Of a stretch of DNA of 64,000 bases, positions 45,674 to 55,100 are shown one piece after another. The stretch is taken from positions 18,785,342 to 18,849,341 of the forward strand of contig JAUPFP010000001.1 of the NCBI GenBank assembly GCA_036925085.1. Reading direction: 5' to 3'. The stretch comes from Brachycybe producta. Its lineage: Eukaryota > Arthropoda > Diplopoda > Playtdesmida > Andrognathidae. Position 1 is the stretch's first letter, and every line of letters begins with the position of its first letter. The notes beneath the pieces are model-generated. The model saw nothing but the letters and a program-made list of their open reading frames with translations. It had not been told where the DNA came from and searched no databases. Made by a program: the position numbers and the translations under genes.

Positions 45674-46033
45674 CATGCTATGTATTGTATATATTGAAAT
45701 GGTTGACTGTGGCTACTAAATACACTGATGTGTTGTTGAAACCAGTCTTCCTTAAATCAAGTTCAAAACTTGTTGCAGAGACTGACAAACACCAAGGAAC
45801 ATATTTATTCCATTGCAACCATCATCTATTAGTGGGTTAGGGACTCTTTCCAGAAGTAACCTCATATGCTTAATGGATATACATGTAGGTAAGTTTGTTT
45901 CTGGAACAACAATGCAGTTTTCTGTTTGTATGTCTGGAATTGGGCCTTCCTCATCGATTCCATACTATTGCTGTTTATGAAAATAACATGCATCTTCAGT
46001 TTCATTGCAAACTTGTTCAATCATACTAGACTG
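45674..46033. other. Nothing identified
   Basis: AT-rich sequence between the solo LTR and the integrase-like pseudogene; no supported feature. Confidence 0.5.
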
Positions 46034-47252
46034 TCACAACTGTAATGGAGAAAACCCTCTTTGTGTACTAATTTCATGAAAGTTCCACTGGTTCACAAAT
46101 TTTTTTACTCTATGCTGTACATGTGGCAGGTATACATATCTCAAAGAAAACAATTCCACTTCATTGTACTCGTGTAATATATCACTGTCTTTTATGGCTA
46201 GAAAAAGACTCTTGAACTGTTTTGAACTTGAACCCATTATTTTTCAATTTGCTGGTTGTGAACTGAGTGGCCAGTGATAAAACTACCCCTATTCAGTCCA
46301 CGGTGAAGCAGCATGTATCGTGCCACAGAAATGTTTTTTGTGCCATGATCACCCCTCACTCTTCTTGGTAACCCAAATTGACTTACACCTTCTTGAAACA
46401 ACTCCATAACAGTATCAGCTTGGTTATTCATACAACAATGCAAATATATTATGCACCGGCTTGTTCCATCAATACATCCATGATACACAAACTGGAAGTT
46501 AATGAGTTTATGGTCAGAATCTATATGCCTAAATGAAAGAGGAACAGCTCAGAGTGTTTAATGGTTAATTTAAACACTAAATACAGTATACTATAAGTAA
46601 TTGGGTCCTTTAACATTGTAAGTTTTCTTTTGTGCAGTACTGCGACGTCTCAGCGCTCTCCCAATAGGGAGAGTCACAAACTCACCAACAAGGCACTTTA
46701 AGTTGCCTTAATTTTAAACCTCCAATAACATACGTCTCACCAAAATTGGAGGTTTAGCTTAGAATTGCACATATTTCTGTAACTAGTTCACTGTCTGTAA
46801 TGATTCTCAACGGTTCTTCAAAAGTTAAATATTGCCGATTATAGTAACGTTCATGCATTCAGCAATTCTCGTCCAATTCATTTTTGTATTCCTGAGGAAT
46901 GACATTTGTTCTACCTTTATAGCACAACTTGGTCGACCTCGCCCTCCAGAGTACACATTAGGACATATATACCTCAGTTCAGTTGGAAATTCTGCATCTA
47001 AGAACTGGTCCACATTTCGATATAATATTTGCAGTTTTTCATAAATAGACTATTAAAAGTTTCTAGTTCTTCTATGTCTACATTTGAAACAGCTAGCAAA
47101 AACATACTTAGTTTCTGGCAGTGTATTTCTAGTTTTACATGGCATGCTTCAAGTGTCTGTGCATCAGCCTGCTTCAAGTGTCTGTGCATCAGCCTGCTGC
47201 AAGTGTCACTGAGCTTGACTGAAGTCAATGATGAGTTGATGAAAATATTCAT
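46034..47252 (-). pseudogene. Orphan integrase-core (rve-like) gene remnant
   Basis: Minus strand, in order: 47252-46998 helical N-terminal part; 47013-46825 with GGRGRPSCAIKVEQMSFLRN and NWTRIAECMNV (GRP...IA..MGV motif); and 46488-46237 with the catalytic block [54 protein letters not shown]. Then 46237-46034 has YLPHVQHRVKKFVNQWNFHE and TQRGFSPLQL. This order matches the integrase-core proteins multiplied in fish and invertebrates (rva_4-type core). The pieces lie in different frames separated by non-coding sequence (46490-46825); introns or decay are both possible. D-x-G and D-H-G Asp residues are present. Confidence 0.6.
46715..46756. repeat. Perfect 12-bp hairpin inside integrase-like remnant
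   Basis: TAAACCTCCAAT (46715-46726) and ATTGGAGGTTTA (46745-46756), 18-nt loop. A weaker dyad AAGGCA...TGCCTT lies just before it (46690-46709). Probably a small insertion such as a MITE. Confidence 0.75.
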
Positions 47253-47485
47253 TTATGTCAAAGTCAGACATAGTTGTAAGTAGCCACTACAACCAGTGTT
47301 TTTGCATAAGTGCAAATTTGTGAAAAAATGTAATAGTAAACATATGCAACTGACTTGAATTCACTTTTCTTTTTCCTTACAAAGAAACTGATACAGTTGA
47401 CATGAAAATCATACCTAACAATTGGTTGTGTCTGTGTGGCTGTGTCTTCTGTTAAATGTCCAGGAGAATGCAATGCATATAAGAT

Positions 47486-47593
47486 AGAGTAAAATATATA
47501 TGTAAGAGATAGTAAAATATATATGTAAAAGAGATAAAATATATATGTAAGAGAGAGTAAAATATATATGTAAGAGAGAGTAACATATATATG
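47486..47593 (+). repeat. Minisatellite (AATATATATGTAAGAGAGAGT), left part
   Basis: Five ~20-bp units, interrupted at 47594 by a solo LTR and continuing after it. Confidence 0.9.
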
Positions 47594-48244
47594 TGTGAGC
47601 TTTTGATGTCGGCTCTAATATTTTACCAACTTGTAGATGTTGTTTTCTATGGCTCGTTCTTCTCTGTATCGCACAGTGCCCGCATGGAGAAAATTCAAGC
47701 TACAGAAAGAGTCGGATGGAGATTGATTGCAATCATCCTCCTGCATGAGGGGGAAATTTGTGCAGAAGGATGGTGGCCATCTTTCTTGGTTGACGCTGAT
47801 ATGTATCTTCCCTCGTTGTTACCAATGTGGAAGATGCTGTAGCTGCTTCAGGATTGTATGTCTCCTTGCCCTATGGTTTCTCCCGCCTCTGTAGAGAAGT
47901 GTTAGTTACCAAACCTAGAGACAACGCTGTTTTCCATTATAAATGCTTTATTCATCTGCGCTTTATTCATCTAAAGGTGCGTCCTCATGCCCATGATGTA
48001 GTACGGATATAAATTGATGTAATACAACAAGTTGAGCAAAAGTAACGATGGTGAACAAAGAGGAACACGGTCCTTTTATACCTTGGACCTGTGTACACCT
48101 ACGAGGTGTAACCAGGTCCAAGTGACCAAGGTCCTAAGTGTATCAATCTGCCACTTCGATATGACTCATAATTGTGAGTCAGACAGGAGGGAGGGACAAG
48201 CGGGAGTTGTTTACCCCCAGGAATGGGAGTTACTGGGCATTACA
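47594..48244 (-). repeat. Solo LTR, family B copy 3 (complete)
   Basis: 651 bp with TG...CA ends and TATG duplicated at 47590-47593 and 48245-48248. On the minus strand it begins TGTAATGCCCAGTAAC, has GGTATAAAAGGACCGTG as TATA box and GAATAAAG before the end. It defines the true boundaries for the partial copies at 9850 and 19495. Inserted into a minisatellite. Confidence 0.88.
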
Positions 48245-48545
48245 TATGTAAGAGAAAACAAAGTATACATGTAAGAGAGAGAAAAATATATATGTAAGAG
48301 AAAGAAAAGTATACATGTAAGAGAGAGAAAAATATATATGTAAGAGAGAGAGAAAAATATACATGTAAGAGAGAGAGAAAAATATACATGTAAGAGAGAG
48401 AGAAAAATATATATGTAAGAGAGTAAATTACATATGTAAGAGAGTAACGTATATATGTAAGAGAAAGAAAAATATATACATGTATATGTAAGAAAATAAA
48501 AAAAAAATATATGTAAGAGAACAATTTATATATGTAAGAAAATGA
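48245..48545 (+). repeat. Minisatellite, right part
   Basis: About fourteen degenerate units (ATGTAAGAGAGAGAAAAATATA-like), 17-24 bp each. The minus-strand SLTYIFFSL frame is a product of the repeat. Confidence 0.9.
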
Positions 48546-49412
48546 TTTTATATTTTCCCAAACGGCGCTCCATACACATATACCAGGTTCATCATCATAC
48601 TAATCTAACCTTGTTGTCTCAAAACAGTTCGCTAAGTTAGCACATGTGTGTCATATACAGCTTCTCCTCTGTCTTACTTTCATTGCAGCGTGGCTTTAAC
48701 CAGCCCTTAGCATATTTAACGGTAGATGTGGTATGTATACTTGTGCTCGAACCAATGTCGATTATGATTATGGTCCTGCCAACTTAGTTGGTATTGATAC
48801 ATTCACTAAATGGGCACAAACGGGTATCTTACTGTCGTCCCATGGTGCTTTGGTAGAAACTGATCGAGACTTTGGTTTTTCTCAGACATGGAAAAATATC
48901 TAGTTGTCTTGACAAATAGCTGGGTCCATGAAAAATGCAGCACATAAAAGCAATACGATGAGGCAGAACAGAACCCATGGTTTATGAGTGGAATCACTCC
49001 GATCACCAGTGCCGTTATAAGAAACGGTTTTCTGGACGCACCAAGATCGGCAAGTGAATCTCGGTAACGGTTGATCATTGATCAAACGAGTTGTCTTCGC
49101 GACACTCGCGGTGACATTTCGAAAGATGGGTCTGCTTCATCAACCTTAGACGGTGGAGCCATTGTTTCTCGTAGTGCTCACGAGTACCAGAGAATCAGTG
49201 TTCGATACTGGAGAGGGAGCAGGAGAAACGGCTACCACATCCAAGGAAGGCAGGTCGCACGCAAGTTACTCAATGCTGGCTCAGTGAAATAGTGACGATA
49301 AATAACGATGCGGAACTCGATCGAGGCTTCGTTTATTGGAATTAGTTGATTTCAAAGCTCTTTCTGAGAAGCTACTGGAGGGCAAGCTGGCTGGTTTGAA
49401 GTTTGGTCGTCA
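48546..49412. other. Unassigned DNA
   Basis: No recognised gene. A minus-strand frame 49078-48806 has one hydrophobic stretch (LITALVIGVIPLINHGF) and an adjacent frame starts MAPPSKVDEADPSFEMSPRV near 49162; they do not join and no homolog is apparent to me. Confidence 0.4.
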
Positions 49413-49523
49413 GTGCCACTAGTGGCACATTCAGTGAAAATCAGTGCCACGAGTGGCACATCAATGTACTATTCCATGGAATAGGTTCCACTGGTGGCAT
49501 GATCAAAATGCCACTGGTGGCAC
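49413..49523. repeat. Four GTGCCAC-N2-GTGGCAC dyads
   Basis: GTGCCACTAGTGGCAC (49413-49428), GTGCCACGAGTGGCAC (49444-49459), GTTCCACTGGTGGCAT (49485-49500) and ATGCCACTGGTGGCAC (49508-49523); a lone GTGGCAC follows at 49537. Perfect or near-perfect 16-bp palindromes resembling subterminal repeats of some cut-and-paste transposons. Confidence 0.85.
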
Positions 49524-50366
49524 ATTGTATTATATTGTGGCACATGTTTTACTAATATTGAAACATTAGTTTTATGTTGTTTTTGACTATTTTCAATAAT
49601 AAAAAACTTTTTTTAATAGTAAAAACACGTTATTTTCAAAAAAATTAAAGTGATGGTAAATCTGTATATCTTGAGTTTGATGGCTTAAGTGATGCATGGC
49701 ATCAGCTGTTGAATTAATAACAAAAACACAGAAAAAGGCCTATTTTGTATGTTTGACAAAACTCAAAAAAAGTTAAAGTGATGACAAATCTGATATTTTG
49801 ACGGGCATAAGTGATGCAAGGCGTCGGTTGTTGATTTAATAATAAAAACACAGAAAAAGACCTATTTTGTATTTTTGACAATAACTCAAAAGCTACTGAT
49901 CGAAATTACAAACTGAAAACACCAGTGTGTTCAAGCATACAAAAGTCTACAAGATTGTATTGGGTAAAAACAAAAATCTTAAAAAACCTAACTAAAATTT
50001 ACAAAAAACGGCACGTGGCGTCAATAATGAAAGAAGAAAGGAAAAAAACGCCGTTTTTGCAAAATATTCATTAACTCGAAAACTAATGATCAAATTTTTA
50101 ATCTGAAAACACCAACTTGTTCAGTATACAAAATCTATATAATTCAATTAGTGAAAACCCCAAACACAAACGAAAAGTTTACAAAAAAACAACAAAAAAC
50201 GACACATTTGGATGAAATGATAGAAAATTTATTTTAATAAAAAAACTCAATTTCAAGAAAAAATAACGTAGGTGACCGGTCTGGACCACCCCAGCACTGT
50301 ACTTTTAAGAGGAGAGTCCCCAGAAGACGTTTAAAACAAGGCCTTCTCTCCCACTGGTCAGCCTGG
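49524..50366. other. AT-rich DNA with a ~120-bp duplication
   Basis: 49643-49760 and 49765-49880 are related (AAAGTGATG...CAAATCTG, AAAACACAGAAAAAG, CCTATTTTGTAT). Degenerate versions continue to 50230. Nothing else identified. Confidence 0.6.
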
Positions 50367-50370
50367 CTTG
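50367..50370 (+). repeat. Target-site duplication CTTG (left) of element C
   Basis: Matches CTTG at 61219-61222. Confidence 0.9.
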
Positions 50371-51194
50371 TGTGACGACCCAGTTCTGCTCCTTGTGGAG
50401 TAGAACTAAAATCCCATGTCGTCTGCTAGGCACTTGTAAATTAAGTGCCAGGCAGACGACAAAATGGCCAGCAAGGGTCCCTGTCCTCCCCCAGGTGGAG
50501 CAGCCTGGGGGTGTATATAATGGCGGCGGCCATTGTATACTGGACAGTGGAAAGTGAACCCTTGATTGTGCAGGTGACAAGAGGATGCTCTCATCTTTCA
50601 TCAGGTGGCCAACATGGCCACCATTCTTCACTTGATTTCATTGTGTGTGGAGGTCTTTGACCTCTTCTCCTGGCTGAGGTAGCCAGGGAGACCATCTTTG
50701 GTTGTGGCTCTCTGCTGGTAGGATTTTACCAGCAGATATTGCCTTCTTCAGTGAGTGTTTTTATTTATTGCTTATTCTTTTAGAATAAATTATCTTCGTT
50801 ATTTTCACTCTCTCAACCACTGTGTCCGTGTCTTATTATTTCCATAATACTTGGGGAAGTTACCGCGGGGAGGGTGGGGGTTCCGGTGTGGGGAAACGCC
50901 GTCACCATCACCGTCCTGTTCCGCCATGTTCTCCGGCATGTCGGCCGGTGCTTCGCGCGCGGTACCACGGTAGGATTTATCGGGAATCTACCGTGGACTC
51001 TTCGTCTTGTCGGTGGTCTTTCGTCCATCGACGTGCGGCGAGGGAGTCGACCTCCGTCCGGCGCTACCCGTGGACACGGACGGGTACAAGAGGAGGGCTG
51101 GCCAGCGCTTCGACCCGTCCCAAGGAGGTCAAGCGACGGTGAGTTAGTTAAGAATTTGCCGTGGGTATTGTAGCGACCAAGTTGGGTCGTTACA
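50371..51194 (+). repeat. 5' LTR of element C
   Basis: 824 bp, TGTGACGACCC...GGGTCGTTACA. TATA box TATATAA 50514-50520; polyadenylation signal AATAAA 50784-50789; U5 is long (~400 bp), GC-rich, with a consensus 5' splice site GACG|GTGAGT at 51139. Differs from the 3' LTR by about ten substitutions, which I read as all transitions, and one 8-bp indel. Confidence 0.96.
51138..51144 (+). promoter_or_regulatory. Conserved 5' splice site in LTR U5
   Basis: G|GTGAGT in element C (also 61163 in the 3' LTR). GTAAGT occurs at the same relative place in the LTRs at 4838-4833, 44949-44944 and 63670-63675, although these LTRs are otherwise diverged. Suggests the LTR acts as a first exon for spliced RNA. 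Confidence 0.7.
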
Positions 51195-51196
51195 AT

Positions 51197-51214
51197 TGGT
51201 GGAGGCGCCGGGTA
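51197..51214 (+). other. Primer-binding site, element C
   Basis: TGGTGGAGGCGCCGGGTA, two bases after the LTR; followed by the palindrome GGTAGCGCTACC. Same as element A. Confidence 0.8.
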
Positions 51215-51277
51215 GCGCTACCACCAGCCTCTCTTGTGCGGTCGGTTCGACCGGAGTCGTGTGGTGCCGGTAGGGCG

Positions 51278-52018
51278 TGGACATTTGTCCACGGAACTAC
51301 GGCCGATCGCGGCTTAGGGCGTAGTAGTCCGGTGAAGGACCGTGGGACACGGACGGTTGTCCGTGATACCGCGGTGGTCACCGGGGAAAGCCCTAGGTTA
51401 TCCGTAAGTAGGACGGTGGGCACGGTGGTTGACCGTGCAGGACCGTCCGAACGCGGGATAACGGTCATTTTCACCATCGGTATACCGATTGCACGGTGAT
51501 TTACCGTGCAAGCCCGGTAGAACCCGGTGAAAAGGTAACTTTACCGTAGCTTGTCCGGTAGACAGGTAGTACACCGTAGGGCACGGACTTTTGTCCGTGG
51601 AACTACGGCGGAAACCCGTCTACGGCCAGGTTTACCGGTGTTATACCGTGGGACACGGACATTTGTCCGTGATACCGTGGTGGAACCGGGCTACGGTCAA
51701 GTTTTACCGTAAGTAGACGGTGGATTGCTGACTTTTGTCCGTGAATCACCGTTGGAACACGGTAAGAAGTCAGTTTCACCATTGGTGGACGGTAGATTAC
51801 GGACCGTTGTCCGTGTATCTCCGTTCTAGGACGGTGAAAGAGCTTTTTACCGCGAATAGACGGTGAATAGCGGACGTTTGTCCGTTTATCACCGGTCGAA
51901 AACGGTAAGAAGGAGCTCCACCGTAAATCTAACCGTGGGACACGGACTTTTGTCCGTGACACTGCGGTAGTTTACGGTTCTACCGTTAATTGTCGGTGTT
52001 TTGCGGACTTTTGTCCGT
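51278..52018 (+). repeat. Leader hairpin array, ~72-nt period (element C)
   Basis: Eleven dyads: TGGACATTTGTCCA (51278), ACGGACGGTTGTCCGT (51349), two variants CACGGTGGTTGACCGTG (51421) and GCACGGTGATTTACCGTGC (51491), then ACGGAC-NNTT-GTCCGT types at 51583, 51655, 51727 (decayed left arm), 51799, 51870, 51942 and 52003. Spacing is 71, 72, 70, 92, 72, 72, 72, 71, 72, 61 nt. Order and variant positions mirror element A. Confidence 0.92.
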
Positions 52019-52116
52019 AAATTCACCGTATTTTACGGTAGAGTTCCTTTCGACAAGTGGTGGCCAGTTTTGCCCGTGTTCGCACGGACGAAATTGGCCA
52101 AGACCCTGTTTTCCCG

Positions 52117-55100
52117 ATGTCTGGTGGTCGGGGAAGCAGTTTGTTGGAAGGATTGGAGTTGCGTTCCCGCACCGTCGGCCGTGGAAGGCGGCCGGAGGGG
52201 CGGCACCCTGTTGAGGGTGCTGTTGGCGGGAATGTAACCGGTGACTCCACGGAGGAAGGTGTCGTAGAGATTGTTCCCACGGACCAACCTCCGGCTGGAG
52301 ACTTTGTGACGGTGCGGTCGCACCGTCGTGACACTGTCTCTGGTGGAGCACCGGCAGACGGTGGTGATGGAGGGTTACTCACCCCAACTGGGACAGGCGT
52401 ACGGCCTAGGGCCGTCCTGTTAACCTCCACCGCCTCCCGTCCAGTTGGACGGGGAGGTAGTCCCTTATCGGGCGAGGTGGGAGGGACCCCGGAGCCATCC
52501 TCGGTGGATACGGCATCATGGTTGGCGTCGATGACCGAGGAGCAGCTCCGGTCGGTTGCCAGGGGGATTGATGCACTGCGACTGCAGGGTCATCTTTCCC
52601 CAGAGGGACGGAGGCTCCCTAGGGAGCAACCCCATTTCACATCGTCGCCCGTGCACCTGGGAGGTGCCTGGAGGGAGGTGCCGCCGGCTGCGGCCGGGCA
52701 GATGCCTCCGGGAGGGGGAACTCGGACCGCTCCTGCGGGAGGTGGTCGGGGAGTTCCTCCACCCGTTCAGCGACCGCGGGTCCACCTGGTGGATCCCGTG
52801 GATGCTGAACCCGATGCTGAGACTTCGGGGAACCGGAGCAGCGCACCACCGCGGGTAAGTACCGCGCCGTGGACGCCTGCACCGGCTGTCCCGTCGGAGA
52901 TCCAGGCGTTTGGGTTTTTTAACCCAGTTCACTCGTTCATACGGTATGATGGACGAGAGGACATTACGCCTTTTCTCCGGCAGTTCGAAGCCAAAGCTCG
53001 GGCTCAGCGCTGGACGGATGAGGCCAGGTGCAGTTTCTTTACGTACCTGCTCGATGGTCCGGCTGAGGAACATTACGCCTGTTTGGTGGAGTTCAAGCCG
53101 AACCTGACCTGGCCGGAGTTGAGGCAGGCTATGCTTCACCGCTTTGGAACCAAGAATCAGGCTCAGGCCTGTTTCGACCGTTTCGAGGCCATGAAGCAAG
53201 GGCCTGCGGAATCGCTCCAGGCGTTCTACTGGCGCTTTATTGAGCTGGCGGAACGAGTTTCTCCTGGTGAGGATGAGTCTTGTCGACTCCTCCGGTATAA
53301 GAAGAAACTGCAGCCGGAGATTCTCAGACCTCTCTGGAGATCGAAAGCTGAGACGGTCAGGGACTTTACCACCGAGGCAATGTTGGTCGAGGCCGACATG
53401 CTTACGGCGGGAGCGTTACCTGCCCGTACCTTGACGGTACCAGGGACCCAGGCTGCGGCCAAGGTCTCTGGTGCTGTGGCAAAGCCCAAGAGCTCTGCTA
53501 CGTCTAAGGCGGATCAGTACCCGTTACCTCGCATCGATGATGCCCTCGATTCACTTGCTGGGGCGAAGTATTTCGCAACCCTAGACCTTGCTAGTGGTTA
53601 CTGGCAGGTCAGGATGGCGGAGCAAGACATTGAGAAGACAGCATTCATTTGCTCTCAAGGTCTGTTTGAGTTTCGAAAAATGCCTTTCGGACTCTGCAAT
53701 GCTCCTGCCACTATGCAAAGAGCGTTAGACCTCTTGTTGGCGGGACACAAGTGGGAGAGCTGCTTGGTGTACCTAGACGATATTATCGTCTTTGGGAGCA
53801 CCTTTGAGCAGTTTCTCGAACGCTTGAGTACTGTCCTGAGACTGTTACGAGGGGCGGAGCTGAAACTCCAGCCGAAGAAATGTTTCTTCGGTTTTGACAA
53901 AGTCAAATATCTCGGTCACATTGTGAGTGCCGAGGGAGTTGCTCCGGACCCGGGACTCGTAAGAGCAGTCGAGGAGTTCGATGTCCCTACAACGGTGACC
54001 GCCGTCCGAAGTTTTCTTGGACTGGCCGGCTACTACCGTAGGTTCATCAAGGACTTTGCCAAGATCGCAAGACCACTTCATGATCTGACCAGGAAGGATG
54101 CGTCCTTTGACTGGTCGGAGCAGTGTGGACTAGCGTTCGAGCGGTTAAAGGCATTTTTAACCGAAGCACCGGTGCTCACCATGTACGATCCACGTGGTGA
54201 GGTGTTAATTCACACCGATGCTAGTGGGTACGGTCTAGGTGTCGTAGTATACCAGAAGTTACCTGAGGACAAGGCTCCTCGGGTTCTGGCCTACGCTAGC
54301 CGTCTCATGAAGGGACCGGAAACACGGTATAGTGTCACCGAGCAGGAATGCTTGGCGATCATGTTTGCCGTGGGTAAATTCCGACCTTACATCTTTAACC
54401 GGGACTTTGTGATCGTAACAGATCACCATGCGCTCTGTCATTTGCAGACTGCCAAAAACCTGCAAGGCAGGTTGGGGCGTTGGCAAATGCAGTTGCAGGA
54501 GTACCGGTATAAGATTCAGTTCAAGAAGGGGAAACTTCACGAGGATGCTGACTGTCTGAGTCGGTATCCGGTGAATGAAGTTGTTGATCTTTCTTTGCCT
54601 GAACACGTCGAAGCCGACGTGGGTGAGGTGATTTACCGGATCCGGTCTGAGGTGGATTGGGTAATGGAGCAAGCCAACGACAGTTGGTGCTCCAAGGTGA
54701 AGCGTGAGCTCTCCACCGACCCCGACTCGAACTTAAGGTTCAAGTTTGTGGTGGCAGACAAACTGTTGTATGCCATCAAATCCATTCAGGATCGTACGAG
54801 AACTGTGTTGGTTGTGCCGAGGTCGTGTCAAGCCTTCTGCTTGCGGAAGTTGCACGATAGCTCCAAAGCTGGTCACTTCGGAGTGTACAAGACCTACCAA
54901 CGTATGCGTACTCGTTTCTACTGGTTAGGTATGAAACGTGACACGGTGGAGTATGTTAAGTCATGCTTAGTGTGTCAGAGAGTACGACAGTTCGCAAGAG
55001 CTCAAGGATTCTTGCAACCCATAGTTCCTGAGTACCCGGTTCATGCCTGGGGAATGGACTTCGTTGGGCCTTTTCCCGCGTCCGTGGGTGGAGTCACCTA

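Noticed and set aside
48240..48524. Hydrophobic SLTYIFFSL-repeat protein
   Set aside because: Translation of the minisatellite at 48245-48545.
53495..53512. gag-RT junction of element C as a spliced (retrocopied) intron
   Set aside because: The missing segment has no GT...AG ends at any alignment of the CTA microhomology.
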